Shown: positions 1-6,912, counted from the stretch's first letter. The stretch: DNA of 9,370 nt from an uncultured Eubacteriales bacterium (GCA_934630995.1 CAKTXU010000046.1:1-9370); one strand, 5' to 3'. A program made the numbers and translations. Notes: a model not told the origin generated them from the sequence alone.

Positions 1-1062
1 ATCCGCAAACGCGGCCAAATCGGCCAAGCCGTCAAGTTCCGCGCGCTTGCGCAGTGCGCCGGACCAGGCGAATATGGTGGCCACGGCGTTGGTGGAGGTG
101 GGCTCACCTTTCAGGTGCTTGTAGTAATGGCGGGTCACAGTGCCGTGCGCGGCTTCGTATTCATAGTTGCCGTCCGGCGAGACCAGCACGCTGGTCATCA
201 TGGCCAGGGAGCCAAAAGCGGTGGCCACCATATCGCTCATCACATCGCCGTCATAGTTCTTGCAGGCCCAGATAAAGCCGCCCTCGGAGCGGATGACCCT
301 GGCGACCGCGTCGTCGATGAGGGTGTAGAAATATTCGATACCGGCTGCTTCGAAGGCCGCTTTGTATTCCGTTTCATACAGCTCGTTAAAAATATCCTTG
401 AAACGGTGATCATAGATTTTGGAAATGGTGTCCTTGGTGGAGAACCACAGATCCTGCTTGACCGACAGGGCGTAATTGAAGCAAGCTCGGGCGAAGCTCG
501 TAATGGAGGCGTCGGTGTTGTGCATACCCATCAAAACGCCGGGTCCCTGGAACTCATGGATGAGCTTCCGGGTTTCTTTGCCGTCCTTACCGGTGACGAC
601 CAGCTCGGCGGTGCCGGGGCCGTCCACATACAGCTCGCTATTTTTATAGATATCTCCATAGGCATGACGAGCGATGGTGATGGGCTTTTTCCAGGTGGAG
701 ACACTGGGGGAAACCCCTTTAACCACAACCGGAGCGCGGAAAACCGTGCCGTCCAACAGCGCGCGGATAGTGCCGTTGGGGCTTTTCCACATCTGCTTAA
801 GTCCGTATTCCTCCACCCGTTGGGCATTGGGGGTGATGGTGGCGCACTTGACGCCCACCCCGTATTTTTTGATGGCGTTAGCAGCGTCCACCGTGACCTG
901 ATCGTCGGTTTCGTCCCGATGGGGAAGGCCCAAATCGTAATAGTCGCAGCGGAGCTCCACAAAGGGAGACAACAGCTTTTCTTTGATGGCCTGCCAGAGG
1001 ATGCGGGTCATTTCGTCGCCGTCCATCTCCACCAGCGGCGTTTTCATTTGAATTTTTCCCAT
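1..1062 (-). CDS. icd: NADP-dependent isocitrate dehydrogenase, 3' end cut by window edge
   Basis: Oxidatively decarboxylates isocitrate to 2-oxoglutarate with NADP+ in the cytoplasm, feeding glutamate synthesis and NADPH supply. The 354 residues visible read without a stop to the window edge; the family is usually about 400 residues, so roughly 50 C-terminal residues are missing. Recognisable parts are the N-terminal VEMDGDEMTR (11-20), the substrate loop TITPNAQRVEEYGLKQMWKS (75-94) followed by SPNGTIR, a conserved HAYGDIYK with the probable catalytic Tyr139, LWFSTKDT (205-212) with the probable catalytic lysine, and the isocitrate/isopropylmalate dehydrogenase signature around NYDGDVMSDM (269-278) and GSLAMMTS. 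The layout is that of the eukaryote-like dimeric NADP enzyme rather than the E. coli type. The start at 1062 is supported by GGAGG nine bases upstream. Transcribed alone from its own promoter as far as can be seen. Family call very secure. Confidence 0.96.
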   Translation of the reverse strand, partial: MGKIQMKTPLVEMDGDEMTRILWQAIKEKLLSPFVELRCDYYDLGLPHRDETDDQVTVDAANAIKKYGVGVKCATITPNAQRVEEYGLKQMWKSPNGTIRALLDGTVFRAPVVVKGVSPSVSTWKKPITIARHAYGDIYKNSELYVDGPGTAELVVTGKDGKETRKLIHEFQGPGVLMGMHNTDASITSFARACFNYALSVKQDLWFSTKDTISKIYDHRFKDIFNELYETEYKAAFEAAGIEYFYTLIDDAVARVIRSEGGFIWACKNYDGDVMSDMVATAFGSLAMMTSVLVSPDGNYEYEAAHGTVTRHYYKHLKGEPTSTNAVATIFAWSGALRKRAELDGLADLAAFAD

Positions 1063-1096
1063 AAGGCGCGTCCTCCATCTGTTCTTATGATAGCTG

Positions 1097-1126
1097 ATTA
1101 TAGCACAGAATGAAGGGGCCTGTCTA
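1097..1126 (-). promoter_or_regulatory. Sigma-70-type promoter of the isocitrate dehydrogenase gene
   Basis: On the minus strand a -35 box TAGACA (1121-1126) is followed after 18 bases by a perfect -10 box TATAAT (1097-1102), which carries an extended TG one base upstream. It lies about 35 bases before the start codon at 1062, leaving room for a short leader with the GGAGG ribosome-binding site. No operator is obvious. Confidence 0.7.
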
Positions 1127-1704
1127 GGCGCTGGCGGGCCAAACGCCGAAATCCTTATGAAGCCGTAGGAAACAAGGCGGGTTTGGCGGACGGGCGGCGG
1201 GCGGGATACAGGCTTGGAACATCAGGGGCTTTGCGCATGTGAGGCTCCCGGATTTTGAAAACAGGCCTCTCTATGTGCCGCATAAAGCGCAATCACACAA
1301 AAAACAAGGAGGATGACCAATGAAAAAGGCTCTCCCTGCGGCTGGGGCGGACGCCGGCGAACGGTTCAGGTATCTGTGCGACTTTCCTCAAGCAACGATA
1401 AACAGCGCAGTCCGGTCCCGTATCGAAATCTATCGTGCCTTGCCCACGAGGAACGGACCGCCGCCGGGCTGCGGCGGACCCGGGAAAAATGGGGTGCCGC
1501 TCCCGCGGCGGAAATGGAGTCCGCTTCTCACTACCACCTGTGTTTGTTTCAATTCTTCCGGAAGGCCGGGTAGGGGGTCAGCGCAGCCGACCCCATGCAA
1601 GGCGGGGCTGGGAAGTTCTTCATTGTCATAGTTTCCGAAACCTCGTCGTGGGTTTTTCAACCGCAGGCGGGCAAAGCAGCCCTTGTTTCTCATTTTCATA
1701 GCAT
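1127..1704. other. GC-rich, hairpin-rich intergenic region
   Basis: No gene here can be identified with confidence. Several inverted repeats are visible: GCCAAAC (1138-1144) with GTTTGGC (1181-1187), CCGCCGC (1458-1464) with GCGGCGG (1471-1477, six-base loop), and GGGGTC (1574-1579) with GACCCC (1589-1594). None is followed by a convincing run of T on either strand, so they are not clear terminators. The right part (about 1560-1700) lies just downstream of the lipoprotein gene stop. The region could be a dispersed repeat or a decayed gene; one doubtful reading frame is listed separately. Confidence 0.4.
1320..1573 (+). pseudogene. Doubtful small reading frame, possibly frameshifted
   Basis: I do not recognise a family. 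A very good ribosome-binding site (AAGGAGG) lies eight bases before an ATG at 1320 that opens with MKKALP. The frame continues protein-like through FPQATINSAVRSRIEIYRAL, then becomes rich in proline, glycine and arginine as if out of frame. From about 1440 the neighbouring frame, open to a stop ending at 1573, looks more natural (EERTAAGLRRTREKW, then YHLCLFQFFRKAG). Reading the two together gives a product of about 84 residues broken by one frameshift. Another ATG at 1313 is in the second frame, but it sits only one base after the ribosome-binding site. GC-rich DNA often shows chance open frames, so it may not be a gene at all. Confidence 0.25.
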
Positions 1705-3177
1705 TCAATACCAATCGTGTTTTTCATTTCGGTCGAGGGCGTTGATTCGTTTCATTTCGCCGTTTGTCAGCTCAAAGCCGAACAAATCAAGGTTTTCCCG
1801 AATATGGTCGGGATTGCTGGAACCGGGGATGACTACGACGCCCTTTTGCAGATTCCAGCGCAGGATTACCTGCGCTGAAGTGACGCCGTGTGTTTCGGCG
1901 ATTGCGGAAATGGTTTCATCGCCTAATAGTTCTCCCGTGTGCCCTCTGCCGCCGAACGGATACCATCCCTGCACCACGATACCAAGGTCTTGAATATAGG
2001 GAATCACGTCGTTTTCCTGATAATACGGGTGTATCTCATTCTGTACCAATGCAGGAGTGATCGTAATCTGCGGTAAAAATCCCTCTAATTCTTCCACATA
2101 CCAATTTGATAAACCGATAGAACGAATTTTACCGTCCTTAACCGCCTGCTCCATTGCCTTGTAAGCCTCCACATCACCCTCGCCGGGATGGTGCAGCAGC
2201 ATCATATCGATATAATCCAGACCCATACGCTCCAATGCGTCATCTATGGCGTTGGCGGCGTCTGAAAATTGACTGGGATAGAGCTTTGTCATGACAAAGA
2301 TTTCTTCCCTCGGTACGCTTGATTCTCTGACAGCCCTACCAACGGCGGCCTCGTTGTGATACATATACGCCGTATCGATGAGCCTCCCACCCGATTCCAG
2401 CAATGCGGTCACGGAGTGAAAGCAGTCTTCATCGGAAAGGCTGTAAGTGCCAAGCCCCAGTATCGGCATTTTATAACCGGTGCTCAGCGTTACGGTGCGG
2501 CTCTCAAAATCAAAGGCGGCAGCACTTTCTGTCTTTGCGGGCGTGATCTCTATTTCATCAAGCCACGCCGCCATGTCCTCCCTTGAGGTATGGACCGCAA
2601 ACCTCCTGCCCTCGAGCCATTTTGCATCCTGGGCGAGAGAATGAAGGCCGGTGGCGCTGGAACCGATCCCGCTGCTGTGAGAGGTGCAGAAGGGTAAAAT
2701 GGTTTTTCCCGAAAAATGATAGCTTTCCAAAAAGGTGCTGATAATTCTCGGCGCCTGTCCGTGCCAAATCGGATAACCGAGCAGAATCGTATCATACCGC
2801 TCGAAATTTTCAATGCTGCCGGAAATAGCAGGACGGGCAGAAGAATCGTTCTGCTCACGGTCGGCACGCCCGTCTGTATAATAAGCCAAATCTTCCTCTG
2901 TATAAGGAGCTTCCGGCACAATTTCATAAATATCCGCATGCAGAATATCCGCCGCATATTCCGCAAGGGATTTTGTTGTCCCTGTGGCAGAAAAATAGAC
3001 AACTAACACGTTGTTTGTCTCCTCCGTCTTCAATCCATCAGTGGGTTCCTCCGGTCGAGAAACCGGTTCGGATTCCGAAGAGGGTTCACTTGAGTTGAGT
3101 TTACCAGAATTTGAGCTGCAAGCCGCCGACGAAACCAGCACTACCAGCGCGAGGAAAAAAGCAAATAGTTTTTTCAT
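1705..3177 (-). CDS. Secreted lipoprotein: flavodoxin domain fused to aldo/keto reductase
   Basis: A 490-residue fusion. Residues 1-20 form a lipoprotein signal (KK, hydrophobic stretch, SSAAC with Cys20 as probable lipidation site), and 21-52 is a Ser/Glu/Pro-rich linker. Residues 55-210 are a flavodoxin-like domain with the FMN phosphate loop SATGTTK (63-69) and the strand ILLGYPIWHG (131-140). Residues 225-490 are an aldo/keto reductase with the expected tetrad: Asp268, Tyr273 (LIDTAYMYHNE), Lys298 (VMTKLY) and His329 (LLHHP). The later GLSNW, QNEIHPY and IPGSSNPDHIRENLD (NADPH site) are also present. Both domains normally work in the cytoplasm as separate proteins; lipidation would place them outside, where NADPH is absent, so electron supply is unclear. 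The AKR part resembles 2,5-diketogluconate-reductase-type enzymes; the substrate cannot be told. GGGAG lies only three bases before the ATG, and a second AGGGAG is further upstream. Domain calls firm, role unknown. Confidence 0.92.
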   Translation of the reverse strand: MKKLFAFFLALVVLVSSAACSSNSGKLNSSEPSSESEPVSRPEEPTDGLKTEETNNVLVVYFSATGTTKSLAEYAADILHADIYEIVPEAPYTEEDLAYYTDGRADREQNDSSARPAISGSIENFERYDTILLGYPIWHGQAPRIISTFLESYHFSGKTILPFCTSHSSGIGSSATGLHSLAQDAKWLEGRRFAVHTSREDMAAWLDEIEITPAKTESAAAFDFESRTVTLSTGYKMPILGLGTYSLSDEDCFHSVTALLESGGRLIDTAYMYHNEAAVGRAVRESSVPREEIFVMTKLYPSQFSDAANAIDDALERMGLDYIDMMLLHHPGEGDVEAYKAMEQAVKDGKIRSIGLSNWYVEELEGFLPQITITPALVQNEIHPYYQENDVIPYIQDLGIVVQGWYPFGGRGHTGELLGDETISAIAETHGVTSAQVILRWNLQKGVVVIPGSSNPDHIRENLDLFGFELTNGEMKRINALDRNEKHDWY

Positions 3178-3352
3178 TATCTCCCATGTGGCTCCCTTCG
3201 GAATATATTTTTTATTGATTAAAAACCCTCAAAACGTCTTATAAATGTTTATAATTTCTTATAGGCTACGTCTGAAGGTGACTTAAATCAAGGGTTTGCG
3301 CATATCTTCTTATTTTTCATCATATCTCCTTACAACACAGTTTTGGAAAGTC

Positions 3353-3373
3353 GGGCTCCATTTGGGCACCAAA
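3353..3373. repeat. Left copy of a 21-bp direct repeat
   Basis: This copy matches the one at 5025-5045 at 20 of 21 positions, in the same orientation. It contains the unit ATTTGGGCACC (3360-3370) preceded by a degenerate unit (3349-3359, three mismatches). It marks the left edge of the AT-rich block and may be an attachment-site-like end. Confidence 0.75.
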
Positions 3374-3743
3374 ATGAAGAATATTAACGCATATATCAGC
3401 AACGCAAAGCGATGTTAGCACTCGAATAATAGAACATTGGTAATACTGCTTTTTCATGCCACCATATTACGCGGTAGGGGCAATGTAAGCCTTGAAAATA
3501 GAGGACTCGCAGACACCAAAACCAATAGGGCAAGGTGTTTATACCTTTTTTCTCAAAAATGCACTTTTGCTGCGTAACATTCCAAAGCGAAATCCGCTAT
3601 CCATTGTTGACTGTTCCATTCCTTTCCCTAACCCCTTTTCCTTACAGAATATGCGCGATTAAGAAAAGCAAGAAAAAGTACACCGCTACAAATGAAATAG
3701 CTCTGTATCCAAAAAAGCAAAAAGGACTGAAAAAGTTTCGTAG

Positions 3744-3807
3744 TTATCCCGACTATTTGTAGAAAAATCCAGTATTTAAGTCATTCCTAAGAAAAAAGTC
3801 GGGATAA
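3744..3807. repeat. Perfect 11-bp inverted repeat with 42-bp spacer
   Basis: TTATCCCGACT (3744-3754) pairs perfectly with AGTCGGGATAA (3797-3807). The same GGGATAA core recurs at 3869-3875. The spacing is too long for a standard terminator; a protein-binding pair of sites, or the ends of a tiny element, are alternatives. Confidence 0.55.
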
Positions 3808-3866
3808 GAAGAGCAAGCATAGGAAATGGGTACCCTTTCCGTAAAAACACACCGCATATTTACTTG

Positions 3867-3881
3867 TTGGGATAATCCCAA
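3867..3881. repeat. Symmetrical 15-bp element after the kinase gene
   Basis: TTGGGAT and ATCCCAA surround a single central A, a perfect 7+1+7 palindrome, 23 bases past the kinase stop. As RNA it would make only a short stem and no T-run follows, so a terminator role is weak. It shares GGGATAA with the inverted repeat at 3744-3807. Confidence 0.45.
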
Positions 3882-3903
3882 ACCCTTACAATTTATAATT
3901 TAT

Positions 3904-4386
3904 CTATGTACTGCTTATCTCTCTGCAAATCTCATCAATATTTTTATCTGATGTGTTTATTTTTATAGAGTTAATTTTATGATAAAGTTCGATTCTTTCA
4001 ATAACATCTGCTTTGCGGATACCGTTTTTAACGTCTTTATTCACTCTTTCTTTAAGCGTGTTTTCATCACACACAAGGGAGATTGTTTTTATTTTACAAC
4101 AGGATAAATCCAAGTTGCTTATTATTTCATCAATAATGCTTTGCTGATGCATAACCCAACAGAAAACAATATTTTCGTATGCGGAGCACTTTATAAACTG
4201 ATTCAGAAGAAAGCAAATGTTTTTCATAACCATTTCTTTCGTTTCGTCAGTTACCTGAAACGGATTTGCATTCCAACACCAATCGCCGTCTAAAAACACG
4301 GATTTATCAAGTTCTTCATTAAGTCGGTTGCATACGGTTGTCTTGCCGACACCCCTAGTACCACCGATTAGGTATAAAGTTTTCAT
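3904..4386 (-). CDS. Small P-loop nucleotide-kinase-like protein (AAA family)
   Basis: A 160-residue protein with a clear Walker A motif at the N-terminus (GTRGVGKT, 9-16, with Lys15), followed by FLDGDWCW (31-38), where the aspartates could bind metal or substrate. A basic stretch LKERVNKDVKNGIRKADVIER (111-131) looks like the lid of adenylate-kinase-fold enzymes. Size and layout fit the shikimate kinase, gluconate kinase and chloramphenicol phosphotransferase group; the phosphate acceptor is unknown. The ATG at 4386 is preferred over one at 4434: it puts the Walker A strand at the very N-terminus, has GGAG eight bases upstream, and overlaps the stop of the acetyltransferase gene by one base (TAATG), a typical translational coupling. 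AT-rich compared with the genes on either side of the block, which suggests acquisition. Confidence 0.82.
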   Translation of the reverse strand: MKTLYLIGGTRGVGKTTVCNRLNEELDKSVFLDGDWCWNANPFQVTDETKEMVMKNICFLLNQFIKCSAYENIVFCWVMHQQSIIDEIISNLDLSCCKIKTISLVCDENTLKERVNKDVKNGIRKADVIERIELYHKINSIKINTSDKNIDEICREISST

Positions 4387-4838
4387 TATTCTTTCTCCAT
4401 AAATATTGCTTGTCCTTCCTCGGTATAACCACAACTTTTATATAAACTATGTGCTGTCGGGTTGTTGACATTCACATACAGTCTGATTCCGTTGGTATTT
4501 AGTTTAACTTTTAATTCGTCAGCCTTCTTCAGCAATGCTTTGGCAAAGCCGTTATTTCTGTAGTCAGGAGAAACCCAAAGCTCATCAACATAAATATGTC
4601 CGTGTCCATTCCATCTACTGCCAACTTTCGGTATGTAGATAATGGAAATCCACCCAACAAATCTGTTTTCAACATCAATGGCGTAAACATAAAAGTCGGG
4701 ATTATTAAGCTGGTTTATCATCTGCTGAGATACGGATGTATTTGACGGCTCTCGCTGAAAACCGTTTTCACGATAAAACACCATATCGTCAAACTTATTG
4801 TAATTTGCATCTGTTATTCTTTCTATTATGTAATTCAT
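4386..4838 (-). CDS. GNAT family N-acetyltransferase
   Basis: 150 residues, a normal length for a single GNAT domain that moves an acetyl group from acetyl-CoA to an amine. The acetyl-CoA site is seen as VDELWVSPDYRNNGFAKALL (84-103), with the R-x-x-G-x-A type pyrophosphate loop at 94-99. The C-terminal NNPTAHSLYKSCGYTEEG (125-142) is the usual motif B, with Tyr133 as the likely general acid. The acceptor cannot be read from sequence: small molecules, antibiotics and protein N-termini are all possible. GGAGG lies five bases before the ATG, and a promoter is visible upstream. First gene of a two-gene unit with the kinase. Confidence 0.88.
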   Translation of the reverse strand: MNYIIERITDANYNKFDDMVFYRENGFQREPSNTSVSQQMINQLNNPDFYVYAIDVENRFVGWISIIYIPKVGSRWNGHGHIYVDELWVSPDYRNNGFAKALLKKADELKVKLNTNGIRLYVNVNNPTAHSLYKSCGYTEEGQAIFMEKE

Positions 4839-4870
4839 AAATTCCTCCGTAAAATTTTATTTTGTCAATT

Positions 4871-4898
4871 TTTATATCATAAGTATTTTACCATCAAA
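4871..4898 (-). promoter_or_regulatory. Promoter of the acetyltransferase-kinase pair
   Basis: On the minus strand TTTGAT (4893-4898) and TATAAA (4871-4876) are separated by 16 bases, and the -10 box has an extended TG one base upstream. It lies some 35 bases before the start codon at 4838. The nearby TTGACA (4864-4869) has no suitable -10 box at the right distance and is probably fortuitous. Confidence 0.5.
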
Positions 4899-4943
4899 TC
4901 GTAAAATTTTATATCATTTTTTGTTTTGCGGAATAGCAAACAA

Positions 4944-4965
4944 GAGGGTGAATGCTTTCGCCCTC
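4944..4965 (-). terminator. Hairpin, possible terminator on the minus strand
   Basis: GAGGGTGAA and TTCGCCCTC form a nine-pair stem (one G-T pair) with a four-base loop. On the minus strand it is followed by TTGTTTGC, a modest T-rich tail. It sits between the sugar acetyltransferase gene and the promoter of the GNAT gene, where it would stop read-through from the dehydrogenase operon. Confidence 0.45.
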
Positions 4966-5024
4966 GCATATTATGATATTTCTTTATATCTGCTCGTATC
5001 GTTTTATATTGCCTTATAAAATTT

Positions 5025-5045
5025 GGGCACCATTTGGGCACCAAA
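5025..5045. repeat. Right copy of a 21-bp direct repeat
   Basis: Twin of 3353-3373 with one mismatch (A at 5029 against T at 3357). Here the 11-base unit ATTTGGGCACC occurs twice in perfect tandem (5021-5031, 5032-5042). It marks the right edge of the AT-rich block, about 97 bases past the stop of the sugar acetyltransferase gene. Confidence 0.75.
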
Positions 5046-5141
5046 GCGTCAAAAATCCAACAGGAAAAGCCCCCAACAAGTTACTGTAAGTCTAGTAAAC
5101 ACGCGGGTTTGCGGATTTGTCGCTTGTGCGGATACAAAAAA

Positions 5142-5708
5142 TCAAATACTATTTTTTATAAATCGGGCAGGCACGCCGCCCACCACCGTGTTTGCCGGCA
5201 CGTCCTTTGCGACCACCGCACCGGCGGCAACAATCGCATTATCGCCAATGGTTACGCCGGGCAAAATGGTGGCGTGCGAGCCGATCCAGACGGTATTCCA
5301 GATATGAATCGGGGCGGGGAGGTTGTCGGAACGCTCCAGAGGGTTTGGCCCGTGATTGATGGTCGCCATCACCACGGCAGACCCGATGAGCGTCCCGTCC
5401 CCGATATAAATGCCGCCGTGGTCTTGAAAACGGCAGCCGCAGTTGATAAAAACATTTTCTCCGATAAAGATGTTCTTGCCGCATTCGGAATAAAAGGGCG
5501 GAAACAACGTAAAGGTTGTGGGGACGGGTTTTCCGATGAGCTTAGAAAACAATACCCGCATTTCATTTGGCTCATGACAGCGATTGTTCAGCTCTGCGGT
5601 AATCTGCAGTGCCTCCTGCGCAAGCCTGTGCATGAGCTCGCGCAAATCCGAGCCGCCCGCGACGCGGTTCCCCTGTCTTAAATACTCTAAAAACTCCTGC
5701 ATATTCAT
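5142..5708 (-). CDS. Sugar O-acetyltransferase (maltose/galactoside type, left-handed beta-helix)
   Basis: 188 residues, the usual length of the LacA/Maa family, which transfers acetyl from acetyl-CoA to a sugar hydroxyl in the cytoplasm as a trimer. The N-terminal helical part (about 1-55) is shorter and less typical than in Maa. Hexapeptide repeats run from about 77 to 178: NIFIGENVFINCGC, YIGDGTLIG, WIGSHATILPGVTIGDNAIV. His119 in TINHGPNP matches the catalytic histidine, and the closing GGVPARFIK (177-185) is characteristic. Two starts are possible, at 5708 (AGGA four bases upstream) and 5702. Follows the dehydrogenase gene after 19 bases, so almost certainly in the same transcript. The true acceptor is unknown. 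Confidence 0.9.
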   Translation of the reverse strand: MNMQEFLEYLRQGNRVAGGSDLRELMHRLAQEALQITAELNNRCHEPNEMRVLFSKLIGKPVPTTFTLFPPFYSECGKNIFIGENVFINCGCRFQDHGGIYIGDGTLIGSAVVMATINHGPNPLERSDNLPAPIHIWNTVWIGSHATILPGVTIGDNAIVAAGAVVAKDVPANTVVGGVPARFIKNSI

Positions 5709-5727
5709 ACGATCCTACCACGCGCGC

Positions 5728-6900
5728 TCATCTGTAGGACTTCTCAAATATGCCCGCACAGTCCTCAATGGTCATTTCACAGGGATTTGCCTCAAATAAG
5801 CCGCCCTGCATAGAGCGGGCGCCCTTGGCCAGCGTCATGGCTTCTTCGAAAGAAAAACCAAAATCGCTCATTTTGAGGTCTGCAACGCCGCAGGCTTCCT
5901 GCAAGCAGACAAGCGCCGTGATGAAGTCCTCCGGCTTGCCGGCATTCTCTATGCCCATAGCCTTTGCCATTTTGATAAATTGACCGTCACAGGCGTGTTT
6001 GTCAATAAAGAACTCCGCAAAGGCTTTGGAAATCATAATCAGTCCCGCACCATGCGGCAAATGGCGGTGGTAAGCACTCATAGAATGCTCCATACTGTGC
6101 TGTGCGGTTGTGGAGGTAAGCTGCATGGCAATGCCCGCCATTGTGCTGCCGTAGGCAATATGCTCTCTTGCTTCCAAATCCTTCCCGTCATTTACGGCAC
6201 GGGGCAGATACTTCGCAATATTCTCAATCGCAGACAACGCGATTGCCTCACTCAATATATTGACGCCCTTCGACATCATCACCTCTGTATTGTGGAACAG
6301 GGCGTCGAAGCCTTGATAAGCGGTATATTTTGCGGGGACAGTCAGCATCAGTTCGGGATCGACAATCGCAAGGACAGGCGTAAGCGCCGGGCCGCCGAAG
6401 CCGATTTTTTCTTTGGTTTCCAAATTGGAAATCACACCAAAGCCGTTCATTTCCGATCCGGTGCCGGAAGTGGTCGCAATGGCCACGATGGGAAGACCCT
6501 TGTTGACAAGCGGCCGGCATTTGCCTGTGCCGCCGCACACATAATCCCAAAGTTCGCCGTCGTTTGCCGCCATGGCGGCAATCGCCGCGGAGGAGTCGAT
6601 AACCGCGCCGCCGCCGAGCGCCACAATGAAATCGCAGCCATTTTCCCTCGCAAACGCCGCCCCCTCCATAATCACCTCTTTGACTGGATTTTCCATTATT
6701 TTATCGAAAACAGACGTTTGGACGCCTGCTTTTTCAAGCTGCGCGAGGGTACGGTCAAGGGAACCGTTTTCCTTTGCGGATTTGCCGTTTGAAATCAGCA
6801 CCATTGCTTTTTGGCCGGGCATTGCAAGGCTTCCAAGCTGATTCAAAGCGCCTGCGCCAAAGATAAGGTTGGTAGGATTGTTAAAGTGAAAGCTCATCAT
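5728..6900 (-). CDS. Iron-containing alcohol dehydrogenase
   Basis: 390 residues, full length for the family (BDH/YqhD/FucO-like), which reduces aldehydes or oxidises alcohols with NAD(P)H in the cytoplasm. The opening FHFNNPTNLIFGAGAL is typical. The nucleotide site is GGGAVID (96-102) and the second motif TTSGTGSEMNGFGVI (143-157). Likely metal ligands are Asp199 and His203 (GFDALFHNTE), His268 and His283 (LPHGAG); the loop before His283 is one residue longer than in FucO. AGGAGG stands eight bases before the ATG at 6900, with a second in-frame ATG directly after. The ribosome-binding site overlaps the restored stop of the small upstream gene. Probably regulated by the divergent LysR protein. 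Substrate not predictable. Confidence 0.95.
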   Translation of the reverse strand: MMSFHFNNPTNLIFGAGALNQLGSLAMPGQKAMVLISNGKSAKENGSLDRTLAQLEKAGVQTSVFDKIMENPVKEVIMEGAAFARENGCDFIVALGGGAVIDSSAAIAAMAANDGELWDYVCGGTGKCRPLVNKGLPIVAIATTSGTGSEMNGFGVISNLETKEKIGFGGPALTPVLAIVDPELMLTVPAKYTAYQGFDALFHNTEVMMSKGVNILSEAIALSAIENIAKYLPRAVNDGKDLEAREHIAYGSTMAGIAMQLTSTTAQHSMEHSMSAYHRHLPHGAGLIMISKAFAEFFIDKHACDGQFIKMAKAMGIENAGKPEDFITALVCLQEACGVADLKMSDFGFSFEEAMTLAKGARSMQGGLFEANPCEMTIEDCAGIFEKSYR

Positions 6901-6912
6901 AAAAAGTTCCTC

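Larger units (their letters stand above)
3178..3903. other. AT-rich intergenic region with inverted repeats and one repeat end
   Basis: No convincing gene. The first 175 bases hold the leader of the lipoprotein gene, including a ribosome-binding site AAGGAG (3326-3331, minus) before a ten-codon frame ending at 3288. From 3353 the sequence belongs to the repeat-bracketed AT-rich block. It contains an inverted repeat at 3744-3807, a small palindrome GGGTACCC, and a symmetrical element at 3867-3881 shortly after the kinase stop. A GTG-initiated frame of 75 codons at 3535 on the plus strand has no ribosome-binding site and no family resemblance, so I do not call it. Confidence 0.5.
3353..5045. 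mobile_element. Putative AT-rich cassette bounded by direct repeats
   Basis: About 1.69 kb that is clearly richer in A and T than both flanks, bounded by two near-identical 21-bp direct repeats. It carries a GNAT acetyltransferase and a P-loop kinase with their own promoter, plus a terminator-like hairpin near the right end. No transposase or integrase is inside. On the minus strand the right repeat reads GAQMVPKFYKAI then stop, with another stop just upstream. From memory this resembles tails of clostridial tyrosine integrases, so it might be an integrase remnant, but that is a guess. Direct repeats with no terminal inverted repeats fit site-specific integration better than an insertion sequence. 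Confidence 0.4.

Noticed and set aside
115..1113. Open frame of 332 codons on the plus strand
   Set aside because: It is antisense to the isocitrate dehydrogenase gene, whose protein is unmistakable; the plus-strand product has no ribosome-binding site or family resemblance.
1430..1714. Open frame of 94 codons on the minus strand after the lipoprotein gene
   Set aside because: Pro/Gly/Arg-rich composition of GC-rich non-coding DNA, no ribosome-binding site, and it overlaps the 3' end of the lipoprotein gene.
3535..3762. Plus-strand frame of 75 codons inside the cassette
   Set aside because: GTG start without a ribosome-binding site, odd composition, and it runs across one arm of the inverted repeat.
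4387..4434. Longer start for the kinase (16 extra residues)
   Set aside because: The extension lies inside the acetyltransferase gene, adds residues ahead of the Walker A strand, and the ATG at 4386 has the better ribosome-binding site.
5133..5160. AT-rich inverted repeat at the end of the sugar acetyltransferase gene as a terminator
   Set aside because: The stem would be only A-T pairs and overlaps the 3' end of the coding region; the GC-containing hairpin at 4944-4965 is a better candidate.
5980..6792. Open frame of 270 codons on the plus strand
   Set aside because: Antisense shadow of the iron-type alcohol dehydrogenase, whose motifs are all on the minus strand.
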